Positions 15,725 through 25,200 of a stretch of DNA of 64,000 nucleotides are shown here, one piece after another. The notes beneath the pieces are model-generated. The model worked only from the letters and a program-made list of their open reading frames with translations, was not told where the DNA came from and made no database searches. The DNA is taken from the NCBI GenBank assembly GCA_963784065.1, contig CAWAQA010000005.1, positions 620,001 through 684,000 on the forward strand, in the 5' to 3' direction. A program made the translations under genes and the position numbers. Every line of letters starts with the position of its first letter. Position 1 is the stretch's first letter. This DNA is from CAWAQA01 sp963784065. GTDB taxonomy: Bacteria > Acidobacteriota > Vicinamibacteria > Vicinamibacterales > UBA2999.

Positions 15725-17317
15725 TCGTCGGCGCAGGACCAGTGGGGCTCACACTGGCCATCGACCTCGGGCGCCGCGGGATCCGGTGCACGCTGGTCGA
15801 GAAAAAGGAGGCGCCGGAATTCCTGCCGAAGATGGAGCGGTGCAACGCCCGGACGATGGAGATTTTCCGCCGGATGGGGCTGGCGGGAAAGATCCGCGCC
15901 GCCGGCCTGCCGCGGGACGTTCCCATGGACGTCTACGTCGCGCTGGCGATGAACGAACCGCCGCTGCTGCGGCTGAAGTATCCGTCGGTCGCGGAGGCGG
16001 AGGCACAGACCGCGGCATGCAACGACGGCTCGATGCCCCTCGAGCCGTATCAGCTCATCTCGCAGTACACGCTCGAACCGCTGCTGAAGGCGGAGGCTGA
16101 CGCGCTCTGCGGCGTCGCCGTGCGCTACGGCTGCGAGTTCCTGTCCCTGTCGCAGGATGCCGAGGGAGCCACGGCGCACGTGCGGCACGCCGGGGGCGCT
16201 GTGCAAGACATTCGCGCGCAGTTCGTCGTCGGCTGTGACGGCGGGGCGAGCGTCGTCCGGAAACAGCTGGGCATCCAGCTTCGCGGCGAAGGCAACCTCC
16301 TGCGCCTGTACCAGGCGCTGTATTACTGCCCCGACCTGTTCGACATGATCCCGATCGGCGCGGGGCCCGGCAGGGGGCGTCATTACCACATCGCGGATGC
16401 GCAATCGACGTTCCTGATCATGCAGGACTCCACCAGGCACTGGACACTGCACGCCGTCGTGGACCAGAAGGAACAGATGGCGCCGCAGTTCGAGCGCACG
16501 GTCGGCGTGCCCGTTCGCTACGACATGCTCTACGTCGGCGAATGGAAGCAGAACCTGCTGCTTGCCGATCGCTATCGCGAGGGCCGCGTGCTTTCTCGCC
16601 GGCGACTCCGCCCATCTCGTGATTCCTACCGGCGGATTGGGCATGAACACCGGCATCGGCGATGCCACCGATCTCGCGTGGAAGCTCCACGCGGTGCTGC
16701 GCGGCTGGGGCGGTCCGCGCCTCCTGGACTCGTACGAGATCGAGCGCCGGCAGGTCGGCGACCGCAACGTCGGGGCTTCGCGCTACGCGTCGCTCGGCAG
16801 GCGCAAGTGGCGTTCGCAGTATCGGCCCGACATCCGGGATGCGACGGCGGACGGGCAGGCCACGCGCGACAACCTGGCGCGGGTGGCGGACGTCGAGCAG
16901 CGGAAGACGAATGAAATGATTGGAGCGGAGCTCGGCTACCGCTACGTCGGACTCGCCGGTGATCTGGGACGAGCCGGGAGGGCCCGAGCACCTGTTTCGG
17001 GAATACGTCCCGACCACCTGGCCGGGCGCGAGGTTGCCGCACATGTGGTGGAGGACGGGACGCCGATCCAGGATGCCATCGGCACCGGATTCACGCTGCT
17101 GCGGCTGGGCAGGTCGCCGGCTGACGTGTCAGGGCTCGAAGGCGCCATGCGGGCGCGGAACGCACCGTTCGAGATCCTCGCGGTCGACGACCCCGCGGCG
17201 CGCGATGTCTACGGTTGCGATTTGATCCTGCTCCGTCCCGACATGCACGTCGCGTGGCGCGGCAACGCGGCGCCCGACGATCCCGTTCACCTCGCCGCGA
17301 TGGTCACCGGACACTGA
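15706..17317 (+). CDS. FAD-dependent aromatic-ring hydroxylase (PheA/TfdB type), three indels
   Basis: Start GTG 15706, overlapping the aldolase stop. FAD motifs are complete: VLIVGAGPVGLTLAIDLGRR at the N-terminus, VVGCDGGASVVRKQLGI in the middle and, after a +1 break near 16590, FLAGDSAHLVIPTGGLGMNT. Two compensating breaks near 16953 and 17046 enclose a segment that reads SPVIWDEPGGPEHLF and PHMW in the other frame. The corrected protein is about 535 residues, the usual length of class A flavoprotein monooxygenases that hydroxylate phenols with NAD(P)H and O2. It follows the decarboxylase-like and aldolase genes in one operon. Substrate not predictable from the sequence. Confidence 0.85.
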
Positions 17318-17327
17318 GCATCACACC

Positions 17328-18347
17328 ATGACGTTGAAGATCGACACGTTCAACCACATATTCCCGAAGCCATTCTTCGAGCGGCTGCAGGCCGTCGCCG
17401 TCAACAAGGGCGCGATCAAGCGCTGGCTGAACATTCCATTCCTCTACGACGTCGACGTCCGCTTCCGGATGCTCGAGGAGTTCGGCGACGACTACCGGCA
17501 GGTGCTGTCGCTCTCCGCGCCTCCTGTTGAGTCGATCAATCCGGATCGGCAGATCACGCTCGATCTCGCGACGCTGGCCAATGATTCGATGGCGGACCTC
17601 GTTCGCCTCTACCCCGGCCGCTTCCCGGGCTTCATCGCGTCGCTGCCGCTCAACTACCCCGACGAGAGCGTCGCGGAGCTGGAACGGTCCGTCAACTCGC
17701 TCGGCGCGCTCGGCGTGCAGGTGTTCTCGAACATCGCCGGCCTGCCGCTCGACGACCCACGATTCTTTCCGCTGTTCGAAACGGCCGACCGGCTGCGCTG
17801 CCCGATCTTCCTGCATCCCGCGCGCGGCGCCACGTTCGCGGACTATGCCTCCGAGACAAAGTCGAAGTACGAGATCTGGTGGACGTTCGGCTGGCCGTAC
17901 GAGACGAGCGTCGCGATGCAGCGGCTCGTCTTCTCCCGTCTCTTCGACCGCCTGCCCGGCATCAGGATCGTCACCCACCATCTGGGCGCGATGATTCCCT
18001 ACTTCGAGGGCAGGGTGGGATACGGCCTCGACCAGTTCGGCGCGCGCACGGCCGATGAGGATTACACGGCGCTGCGCGAGTCGATGCCGAAGCGTCCGTA
18101 TGACTACTTCAGGATGTTCTGGGCGGACACGGCCGTCTTCGGCAGCCGGGCGGCGACCGAGTGCGGGCTCAGCTTCTTCGGCACCGATCAGGTGGTCTTC
18201 GCCTCCGACGCTCCCTTCGATCCGGAGGGTGGTTCCCTCTACATCCGCGAGACGCTGAAGATCATCGACGGCCTCGACATCACCGGGGTCGAGCGCCACA
18301 AGATCTATCAGGGGAACGCCGAGCGGTTGTTCAATCGCAAGTTTTGA
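17328..18347 (+). CDS. Amidohydrolase family protein (ACMSD/LigW-like decarboxylase)
   Basis: 339 residues, intact. The TIM-barrel metal sites are IDTFNHIFPKPF at the N-terminus, FLHPARG, VTHHLGAMIPYFEG and FASDAPFDPEGG near the C-terminus, followed by IYQGNAERLF. This order defines the aminocarboxymuconate-semialdehyde decarboxylase/gamma-resorcylate decarboxylase branch: a zinc or manganese enzyme that decarboxylates aromatic or muconate acids, or hydrates ring-opened products. The first motif has N-x-H rather than H-x-H (NHIF), as several family members do. Last gene of the plus-strand operon that begins at 13957; ended by family B palindromes. Confidence 0.85.
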   Translation: MTLKIDTFNHIFPKPFFERLQAVAVNKGAIKRWLNIPFLYDVDVRFRMLEEFGDDYRQVLSLSAPPVESINPDRQITLDLATLANDSMADLVRLYPGRFPGFIASLPLNYPDESVAELERSVNSLGALGVQVFSNIAGLPLDDPRFFPLFETADRLRCPIFLHPARGATFADYASETKSKYEIWWTFGWPYETSVAMQRLVFSRLFDRLPGIRIVTHHLGAMIPYFEGRVGYGLDQFGARTADEDYTALRESMPKRPYDYFRMFWADTAVFGSRAATECGLSFFGTDQVVFASDAPFDPEGGSLYIRETLKIIDGLDITGVERHKIYQGNAERLFNRKF

Positions 18348-18353
18348 TCGGGA

Positions 18354-18438
18354 GGCGGACCTGAAGGTCCGCCTCTACACTTCCGCCTGAAGGCGGAAGC
18401 CTACCGGTGCCTTGTGGCTTCCGGCTTCAGCCGGAAGA
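18354..18438. repeat. Family B palindrome cluster (three copies)
   Basis: GGCGGACCTGAAGGTCCGCC at 18354-18373, CTTCCGCCTGAAGGCGGAAG from 18380, and a copy beginning GTGGCTTCCGGCTTCAGCCG from 18414. Between convergent genes, so a terminator role is likely. Confidence 0.82.
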
Positions 18439-18879
18439 TCACGCGCGAAGCGCGGTCAGCACGTCCTCGATGTACTCATCGGAATTGGCGATGACCACCA
18501 TCAGCGACCAGGGCCGCAACTGCGCGAGCGTGTCCGACAACGCCTTGTCCGACGCGGTCTCGGCCCCGGTGACGAGCGCCGTCGTCATGATGCGCCTGGC
18601 GCTGCAGGCCGCTCCAATGACCGCTGCGGCCCGTGCATCCCCGCCGGGGCTCGCGATCATGACGACGAGATCGGCGGCTTCGACCTCCTCGAGCAGGTTG
18701 CTGGAGGCGGCCGTCAGAAACCTCGCGTGGTTCCACGAGGCATCGGCCAGCCGCGCGGCTACGCCCTCGCTCGGCGCGTCCAGGGCGACGACCGCGACGA
18801 CGCCGCGGTTCGACGCCGGCGCCTGCACGCGAAAGCGCGCTTCGGCGGCCGAGTTCATCCGCGCAGATTCGCTAGCCAT
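18439..18879 (-). CDS. Hypothetical protein with a nucleotide-fold-like pattern
   Basis: About 146 residues from ATG 18879 (a TTG at 18888 also opens the frame). I do not recognise the family. The pattern alternates beta strands and glycine-containing loops: VVAVVALDAPSEG, then ADLVVMIASPGGDARAAAVI, then IMTTALVTGAETASD and WSLMVVIANSDEYIEDVLTAL. It has the look of a small Rossmann or tubulin-like alpha/beta fold, but no nucleotide motif is decisive. No signal peptide or membrane segment. It lies downstream of the Rieske oxygenase gene on the same strand and may share its transcript, with a pair of palindromes between them. Confidence 0.5.
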   Translation of the reverse strand: MASESARMNSAAEARFRVQAPASNRGVVAVVALDAPSEGVAARLADASWNHARFLTAASSNLLEEVEAADLVVMIASPGGDARAAAVIGAACSARRIMTTALVTGAETASDKALSDTLAQLRPWSLMVVIANSDEYIEDVLTALRA

Positions 18880-18890
18880 ACAGAGCAAAC

Positions 18891-18966
18891 GTAGGGGCCG
18901 GCTTCAGCCGGCCCGCATCAATGGGACCGCTGGCGACCGCGGGCCGGCTGAAGCCGGCCCCTGCGT
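18891..18966. repeat. Face-to-face pair of family B2 palindromes
   Basis: Two copies, one beginning GTAGGGGCCGGCTTCAGCCG and one reading GGGCCGGCTGAAGCCGGCCC, stand in opposite orientation about 27 nt apart, giving a 76-nt nested inverted repeat. The first copy supplies the stop region of the Rieske oxygenase gene. Confidence 0.82.
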
Positions 18967-20268
18967 ACGGTCGCCAATCAAACCGAGGACGGCGCAACAC
19001 GCCGGACGCGCGATCAACGCCTCGCGCGCGCCGTCCTTGAACGGCTGATCCGGCGGCAGGATCGATCGCAGCCGAACGCACTCTCTGGTGCTCCGGATCC
19101 ACGCCCGGGCGGCGTCACGCCGCTGTCCACGAGCGCCTTGACCGCGCGCAGCAGCCGCTGCCGCGCCATGATGATGCCGCTGTCGGTCGAGACGAGGTGT
19201 CTCCTTCGTGCGATCGACGATCGGCCCCATGCTCTCCTGCAGCGACGCGTCCTGCATGGCGAAGCCCTCGACGCCGCTGTAGGTCCGGCCCGCCTTCTGC
19301 GCGGCGCGGTCGATCAGGTAGTCGTTGTCCTTGTTGGCGAGCGGCCGAAAGGTGCCCGGGCACGTACTTGACGTGGATGCCCTTGCCGGCGCGCATGGCG
19401 TCCACTTCCTCTCGGTCAGCGCGCGCGTCGGGTGGTAGTCGAAGCTCCACGTCCAGCAGTTCTCGTCGTCGATCGGAATCCAGAAGTGCCCGTGCACCGC
19501 GTGGTTGCCGCGCGGCGCGATCATCGTGAACGACGGCATGACCCACTGCGTGATGCGCCAGTAGTAGTGGCCGTTCTCCGCGTTGCGGCGGGCGCCGATG
19601 TACAGGCCGCCCGGGCTCTCCACGACCTCGAACACCGGACGCGAGTCGCCGAGGTTGTACTGGTTGCCGCGCGCGCCCTTGAAGAGCGGATCGGAGTTCA
19701 GATCGCCGCGGTGCAGAAACGAGACGTGGCTGGAATCGATGCCGCCCTCCATCGCCTGCAGCCAGTTGCATTCCTGGAGCGCTTCGACATGAACGACTGC
19801 GCCGCCGGCACCGTGGCGAATTCCCATTCGGGCAGCGGCGGCTGCTGCGTCGGCGGGCCCATGTAGGTCCAGAGCACGCCGCCGCGCTCGACGAGCGGAT
19901 AGGACTTCAGCTTCACCTTGCGTGCGAAGCCGCGATTGCTCGGGTTCGGACGGCATGTCGATGCACTGCCCGGTGACGTCGTACTTCCAGCCGTGATACG
20001 GGCAGCGCAGCCCGCACTCCTCGTTGCGCCCGAACCAGAGCGAGACGCCGCGGTGGGCGCAGAACTCGTCCATCAGCCCGTAGCGGCCGTCGGTGTCCCG
20101 AAAGGCGATGAGGCGTTCCGACAGAAGCTTGACCCGCACCGGCGGGCAGTCGTTCTCGGGCAGCTCCTCGGGCAGCAGCGCGGGAATCCAGTAGCTGCGG
20201 AACAACCGCCCCATCGGCGTCCCGGGGCCTGTCTGCGTGAGAAGATCGTTGTGGTCCTTCCTGAGCAT
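18904..20268 (-). CDS. Rieske (2Fe-2S) aromatic ring-hydroxylating oxygenase, alpha-subunit type (several indels)
   Basis: The start is ATG 20268. The Rieske cluster ligands are clear at about residues 68-92: CAHRGVSLWFG, then CGLRCPYHGWKYD (C-x-H ... C-x2-H). The catalytic iron region reads MEGGIDSSHVSFLHRGDLNS (two His). Frame breaks near 19930, 19800, 19395 and 19190 are inferred because neighbouring frames carry the natural continuations, such as YPLVERGGVLWTYMGPP and MRAGKGIHVKYVPG. Enzymes of this phthalate/vanillate-oxygenase class use electrons from a separate reductase, which is not in the window. The end lies within a family B repeat (GPASAGPR), so the C-terminus is uncertain. Divergent from aroE. 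Confidence 0.85.
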   Translation of the reverse strand: MLRKDHNDLLTQTGPGTPMGRLFRSYWIPALLPEELPENDCPPVRVKLLSERLIAFRDTDGRYGLMDEFCAHRGVSLWFGRNEECGLRCPYHGWKYDVTGQCIDMPSEPEQSRLRTQGEAEVLSARRARRRALDLHGPADAAAAAARMGIRHGAGGAVVHVEALQECNWLQAMEGGIDSSHVSFLHRGDLNSDPLFKGARGNQYNLGDSRPVFEVVESPGGLYIGARRNAENGHYYWRITQWVMPSFTMIAPRGNHAVHGHFWIPIDDENCWTWSFDYHPTRALTERKWTPCAPARASTSSTCPGTFRPLANKDNDYLIDRAAQKAGRTYSGVEGFAMQDASLQESMGPIVDRTKETPRLDRQRHHHGAAAAAARGQGARGQRRDAARAWIRSTRECVRLRSILPPDQPFKDGAREALIARPACCAVLGLIGDRTQGPASAGPRSPAVPLMRAG

Positions 20269-20357
20269 GTCTCGGAAGATTATTCCACGCCGCGCCTGTC
20301 GCTGGCGAGTCCTCGGACTGTCAGCCCTGCGCTCGCGCTCCTACAATATCCAGCAGT

Positions 20358-21237
20358 ATGTCCAATCCCGATCGTTTCCTGCTCGCCGGCGTCATGGGCT
20401 GGCCGGTGATGCACTCGCGCTCGCCGGCGCTCCACAACTACTGGTTCGCACATTACGGGCTCGCCGGCACCTACGTCCCGCTCGCGATCGAGCCGGACGG
20501 CCTCGAGGCGGCGCTGCGGGCGCTGGCGCCGCTCGGGTTCTCCGGCTGCAACCTCACCATCCCGCACAAGGAACGACGCGCTCGACGATCGTCGATGCGG
20601 TCGATCCCGTGGCGCAGCGCATCGGCGCCATCAGTTGCGTCGTCGTGCGGCCCGACGGGTCGCTCGCCGGCACCAACAACGACGCGCTACGGCTTCGTGC
20701 AGAACGTGCTGCAGCAGCAGCCTGGATGGCGCGCCGATGCGGGGCCGATCGCCGTCATCGGCGCGGGCGGCGGCGCGCGCGCGGTGGTCTACAGCCTGGC
20801 CGAGCGGGGTGCGCGCGAGATTCGCGTGATCAACCGGACGTTCGCGCGCGCGGAGGCGCTCGCGCGCGAGTTCGGCCCGCCGGTCGCGGCGATGCCGTGG
20901 GACGAGCGTCACCGCGCGCTGGACGGAGCGTGCGATGCTGGTCAACACCACCAGCCAGGGCATGGTTGGCCAGCCGCCGCTCGATCTCGCGCTCGACGCG
21001 CTCCCGACGAGCGCCCTGGTGTGCGACATCGTCTACGTTCCGCTGGAAACGCCGCTCCTCGCGGCCGCGCGGCGCCGCGGCAACCGCACCGTCGATGGGC
21101 TGGGCATGCTGCTCCACCAGGCGCGGCCGGCGTGGAAGGCGTGGTTCGGCCTCGAGCCCGAGGTCACGCCCGAGCTGCGCGCGTTAATCGAGGCGACGAT
21201 CCCGAAGCAGGAAGGCACCGGTGGCTTCCGCGATTAG
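20358..21237 (+). CDS. aroE: Shikimate dehydrogenase AroE (three indels)
   Basis: Start ATG 20358. Family signatures in order: GWPVMHSRSPALHN, GFSGCNLTIPHKE with the catalytic lysine, then (second frame) VDAVDPVAQRIGAISCVVV, GTNND, then GPIAVIGAGGGARAVVYSLA and VINRTFARAEAL. The NRT motif marks NADP use. From about 20930 a third frame gives LVNTTSQGMVGQ, DIVYVPLETPLL and DGLGMLLHQARPAWKAWFG. Breaks lie near 20570, 20690 and 20930. The enzyme reduces 3-dehydroshikimate; in a catabolic setting it can instead feed quinate or shikimate towards protocatechuate. Placed divergently from the Rieske gene with about 89 nt between starts. Confidence 0.88.
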
Positions 21238-21276
21238 GCGGAGATCCAGGCGTGGAACGTCGAGCGACATGGCTGT

Positions 21277-21407
21277 GGGCGGGCCTTCGACCCGCCTCGA
21301 GCCCGGTCCGAAAGGGCTCGGCCTACGTTTGCTCTGACGTAGGGTCGGCTCAGCCGCCACTCGCAGATCGCAAATCACTCTGTGTCTCTGCGTCTCTGTG
21401 GTTCGTG
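21277..21407. repeat. Family B palindromes plus a family A half copy
   Basis: GGGCGGGCCTTCGACCCGCC and GAGCCCGGTCCGAAAGGGCTC (21277-21318), then TGTGTCTCTGCGTCTCTGTG (21381-21400, continuing GTTCGTG). Between the convergent aroE and aldolase genes. Confidence 0.78.
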
Positions 21408-21440
21408 ACCGTGTGCGAGCCTTGCGCGGCAGATCGCCAC

Positions 21441-22094
21441 TCACAATTTCGAATAGTAGTGATCCCACGTCTTCTTGAAGAGGCGCGGCGACCAGAGCTT
21501 CTCGCGGCAGGCCTGCTGCTCCGCTTCGCTGAAGACGTACGGCTCGCCGATCTGCATCGCCATGTACTGACGGTAGGCGTTCTCCTCGACATAGGCCGCC
21601 AGCGCGAAGCATTCGACGATGTCGGCGCCGACGACGACGGCGCCGTGTGCCTTGAGCAGCGCCGCCGGGCCACGGCCGAGCGTCGCCGCGAGCTTCTCGC
21701 CCATCGGCTTCGTGTTCACCGACAGGGGCGAGTCCATCAGCGGGATGTCGCCGAGCAGCACGCCCTGCGCGTAGACCGGCTTGAACGGCGCGCCCACCAT
21801 CGTGAGAAACGTGGACCACTGCGGATGCGTGTGCATCACGGCATTGACGTCGGGCCGCGCGCGATACACCTCCGAATGGATGTGGAACTCGAGCGGCGGC
21901 CTGGCGCTGCCTTCGACGAGATTGCCGTCGAGATCGACGGTGACGATGTCGTCGACCGTCAGGGCGCCGCGCACCGACGCGCCCGAGTTGATGTAGAAGG
22001 AGTTCGCGTCGCGGCGGGCGCTGCAGTGGCCGTTGTGGTCGATGATCGCGGCGCGCTCGAGCATGCGAATCGCGTCGACGAGCTGCTGCTTCAC
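21441..22094 (-). CDS. Class II aldolase/adducin family protein (copy 3)
   Basis: 217 residues, start GTG 22094, which overlaps the TGA of the upstream gene (GTGA), so translation is coupled. Zinc ligands: IIDHNGHCSARRD, HIHSEVYRARPDVNAVMHTHPQ (HTH) and LKAHGAVVVG. The C-terminus YSKL follows a Trp/Lys-rich helix. The frame is intact. Such enzymes perform retro-aldol or decarboxylation reactions on hydroxy-oxoacids; in lignin-type pathways they also act on 3-carboxy-type intermediates. It is the last gene of the minus operon LigJ-like, alcohol dehydrogenase, aldolase, aldolase (25081 to 21441). Confidence 0.83.
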   Translation of the reverse strand: MKQQLVDAIRMLERAAIIDHNGHCSARRDANSFYINSGASVRGALTVDDIVTVDLDGNLVEGSARPPLEFHIHSEVYRARPDVNAVMHTHPQWSTFLTMVGAPFKPVYAQGVLLGDIPLMDSPLSVNTKPMGEKLAATLGRGPAALLKAHGAVVVGADIVECFALAAYVEENAYRQYMAMQIGEPYVFSEAEQQACREKLWSPRLFKKTWDHYYSKL

Positions 22095-22823
22095 GACGTG
22101 ACCCGCTTCTTCCACAGCTCCCACGAGCGGCCGAGCGTCGCCAGGTTGATGGCGTCGGCCTGGCGGCCTTCCTCCGCGTCGAGCGCCGCGATCGGCCCCC
22201 CGAGCGCCGCCGCCTGCAACTGCACCCGCGCGCTGACCTCGGTGAACACCGCGCGGAACACCGCCGCCTGGAGGCTCGGCCCGACCGACGACGAAGCCGT
22301 GCGCGCGCAGCAGCAGGACCGACTTGTCGCCGAGCGCCTCGGCCAGCGCGGCTCCCCGCTCGGCGCTGTTGACCACGATGTCGGTCGCGCCGAACCGCTC
22401 GCGGATGTCGAAGACCGGGACCCCGTCGGCCAGGAACGCGGCGTTGTGATACGTCGCTCGCATCGGCGTGGCGACGAGGCCGAACGGGATGACCGACGGG
22501 CGGATGGCCGTGCGCGACGGCCATCACGTCCGGCCGCGCGCGGTAGATCGGGCCGTGCAGGAAGCGCTCGATGAACGGCGTGGCGTCCGCGTGCGTCGCA
22601 CGAGCTCGCACTCGAGCGTGAACTCCATGATGTCGTCGGCGGTCACCAGCGCCGGCGCGAGCGAGCGGGACATCAGGAAGCGCTCGGGATGGCCGGGATG
22701 CCGCATCGACACGTGGCCGGCGGCATCGAACACCCCCTGATCGGCGAGGATGCGGCTGGCCGCCGCGAGGTCCTCGAGCACCGCGCGTTCGACCGCGCCG
22801 CCCGAACTCGCCGCTACTTCCAC
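22091..22823 (-). CDS. Class II aldolase/adducin family protein (copy 2), three indels
   Basis: Start GTG 22823, overlapping the last codons of the alcohol dehydrogenase gene. In sequence: DLAAASRILADQGVFDAAGH, VSMRHPGHPERFLMSRSL, then after a break near 22610 ERFLHGPIYRARPDVMAVAH, after a second near 22490 ATPMRATYHNAAFLADG and ALGDKSVLLLRAHGFVVG, and after a third near 22290 a tail ending RSWELWKKRVTS at 22091. The zinc-binding HGH and AHG motifs are present. It is closer to the copy at 14965 than to its downstream partner in its opening ADDIMEFTLE. Same role class as the other two; two tandem genes could form a heteromer or act on successive substrates. Confidence 0.78.
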
Positions 22824-23927
22824 GGCATCACCGAGACGTGGATGGCGCCCGGCGCGCCTTGCCCGCCGACCGACTTGATCGCGTAATCGACCTCGGCCAG
22901 CCCGAAGCGATGGGTCGTCATCAGCTCCAGCGGGAAGCGCCCCGAGGCCAGGTGGCCCAGCGCGAGCTCCACGGCGCGATACGAATGGCCGCGCGCGCTC
23001 TTCAGCGTGAGGCCTTTCCGCGTCAGCCTGCCGATCGGGAAGTTGGGAAACTGTCGCGTTTCCCTCGCCCTGCACCACCATCGTGCCGCCCCGGCGCTTG
23101 GTCGCCTCGATGCCGAGCAGCGTCGTGGCCGCGCCCGCGCCGGTGCAGTCGATGACGACATCCACGCCGCGGCCCTCCGTGATCTCGAGGATGCGCGCGA
23201 GCGGATCGTCCTTGTCCACGTCGATGGCGTCGTCGGCGCCGAGCAGCGCTCGCCACCTCGAGCCGCCGCGCGTCCCTGGACGTGCCGGTGACGATGATGC
23301 GATCCGCGCCCGCCTGCTTGGCAGGCCATGACGCAGCAGAGTCCCTGCTGCCCGGGTCCCTGGATGAGCACCGTCGAGCCGTAGCCCACGCCGCCGTCCA
23401 TCACCGCCCACTGGATGCCGTTCGACATCGGCGTCGCGATCCCCGCCTGCTCGGGCGTCAGGCCCCGGGGCACTTCGTGGAGCACGGCGTTCAGCGGCAG
23501 GTACAGGTACTGGCTGAAGCCTCCCCAGAGCCAGGGCGGCGTGTCGATCGAGGTGTAGCCGTAGCGGATGGCGTTCGGGTCGTAGAACCACTCCGTCGCG
23601 GCGCAGTGACGGTACTCGCCCATGTGGTCCCACTCGCAGTGGCCGCAGGGGAGGTAATGCTCGAGGAACACGAGGTCGCCTTCCTTGACGCCCTTGTGCT
23701 CGGCGAACTCGCTGCCGACCGTGGCCAGGTAGCCCACGTTCTCGTGACCCATGATGAGCGGCGCCGCCGCGCAGCGGGAGCTTGTACTGGCTGACGTCGG
23801 TGCCGCAGACGCCCGCCACTTCCACCTTCAGCAGCGCCGCGTCCGGAGGCACGTCCGGCAGCTCGAACTCGCGCAGCTCCGTCGTTGCTGGTGCAACCTT
23901 CAGCGCGGCCACCACTCGTTCGGGCAC
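22814..23927 (-). CDS. Zinc-dependent alcohol dehydrogenase family (MDR) protein, several indels
   Basis: Start GTG 23927 with GGAGG upstream. N-terminus: EVAGVCGTDVSQYKLPL with the catalytic Cys, then after a break near 23765 MGHENVGYLATVG, and a structural-zinc lobe CGHCEWDHMGEYRHC. The Rossmann part is VLIQGPGQQGLCCVMACQAG, then after a break near 23325 GADDAIDVDKDDP and VDVVIDCTGAG, then after another near 23050 FPNFPIGRLTRKGLTLKSAR. It ends HVSVMPWK at 22814. It would oxidise a hydroxyl or hydroxymethyl group, or a dihydrodiol-type intermediate, with NAD(P). Between the LigJ-like gene and two aldolases, with overlaps at both ends. Confidence 0.82.
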
Positions 23928-25081
23928 CGGGGATCCTCCGTCAGGTTGAATGGGCAGTGAGCAGCGGGCGATGGGCAGTGGACGTGCCGCGGCGGCCGGA
24001 TTCGCTCGATGTGCTGCCCGCTGCGCACTGCGACCGCCGACTGGACTGTACTACAGCCGGCGTCAGACCTCTTCACCCGCCGCTCCAGGATCGAGCCGAC
24101 ACGCGGATACGCCTTCTTGACGTTCTCCTCGAAGATCTTCTGCCGGTCGCCCTCGGCGAGCCACGGGATCGCATCGAGGCACGGCTTGTTGTCGTCGAAC
24201 GAGCGGCCGGTCTGCGGATCGAGAGCGTTCACGCCGCCGAGCATCTCCGAGGCAAAGACGATGTTGTCCACGCCCACGACCTTGACGAGCATGTCCATCG
24301 CGTCCGGACTGTAGACGGTCGTGTCGAAGTAGAACCGTTTCACGAACGTCTCGAACGGCTCCCACTTGTTCAGGATGCCGAGGGCGCGATAGCGCGCGGC
24401 CTGGTAGGGGACGTTTCCGCCGCCATGCGGCATCACGAAGCGCAGCCGCGGGAAATCCTCGAAGACCCGCGAATCCATCAGCTGCAGGAAGGCCGTGCGT
24501 CGGTGTTCAGGTAGTGCGACCCCGTCGTGTGGAATGCCGGGTTGCACGTCGCCGAGGCGTGGATCATGGCCGGCACGTCCAGCGACTCGAGCGCCTCGTA
24601 CAACGGATACCACCACTCGCTGCCGAGAGGCGGGTCGGTCCAGTAACCCGCCCGACGGATCCGGGTTCAGGTTGCAGCCGACGAACCCGAACTCGTTGAC
24701 GCACCGCTTCAGTTCCTCCACCGATTCGCGCGGGCTGACGCCGGGAGACTGCGGAAGGGCGCAGACGCCGATGAATCGATCGGGGTAGAGGGCGCAGACG
24801 CGGTGGATGAGCTCGTTGTTGACCTCGGTCCAGTGGCGGCTGATGAGGGCATTGCCGAAGTGATGCCCCATGGCCGAGGCCATGGGGGAAAACAGCATGA
24901 CGTCGGTGCCGCGCTCGTCGAGCAGCCTGATCTGCCCGCTCTCCAGCGACGCACGGATCTCGTCGTCGCTGATGTGCAGCGCGCTCTTGACGGGCTTGCC
25001 CATCTGGGAGATCTGCAGGGCGCGGAATACCCGCAATCCGGCGGGCACTGTCGTGTAATGGCCGTGGGCGTCGATGATCAT
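23900..25081 (-). CDS. ligJ: 4-oxalomesaconate hydratase-like amidohydrolase (LigJ family), two or more indels
   Basis: Start ATG 25081. The opening MIIDAHGHYTTVP and the block SPMASAMGHHFGN are characteristic of LigJ, the zinc amidohydrolase-fold enzyme that hydrates 4-oxalomesaconate in the protocatechuate 4,5-cleavage and gallate pathways. Further matches: GVCALPQSPGVSPRESVEEL, FGFVGCNLNPDPSGG, FVMPHGGGNVPYQAARYRAL and FASEMLGGVNALDPQTG. Breaks near 24655 and 24500 hide a middle segment that reads DPPLGSEWWYPLYEALESLD in another frame. The natural end is probably near 24063; the frame runs 55 residues too far and overlaps the next start. First gene of the operon. Confidence 0.82.
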   Translation of the reverse strand: MIIDAHGHYTTVPAGLRVFRALQISQMGKPVKSALHISDDEIRASLESGQIRLLDERGTDVMLFSPMASAMGHHFGNALISRHWTEVNNELIHRVCALYPDRFIGVCALPQSPGVSPRESVEELKRCVNEFGFVGCNLNPDPSGGLLDRPASRQRVVVSVVRGARVAGRAGHDPRLGDVQPGIPHDGVALPEHRRTAFLQLMDSRVFEDFPRLRFVMPHGGGNVPYQAARYRALGILNKWEPFETFVKRFYFDTTVYSPDAMDMLVKVVGVDNIVFASEMLGGVNALDPQTGRSFDDNKPCLDAIPWLAEGDRQKIFEENVKKAYPRVGSILERRVKRSDAGCSTVQSAVAVRSGQHIERIRPPRHVHCPSPAAHCPFNLTEDPRCPNEWWPR

Positions 25082-25200
25082 CGTTGTCAAGGAAAGGGAT
25101 TGGCTGAGGGGTCCTCACGAAGAAGTACATCGCAGAGATCGCGAGCGAGGGGTCACGGCCGCAGGAGCAACTGGCCAGCCTACGGAACGCCGTCGAGAGG

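Noticed and set aside
14965..16914. A single aldolase-monooxygenase fusion protein
   Set aside because: The aldolase C-terminus continues in another frame to a TGA at 15722 and the monooxygenase has its own GTG at 15706, so the fusion comes from an indel near 15556.
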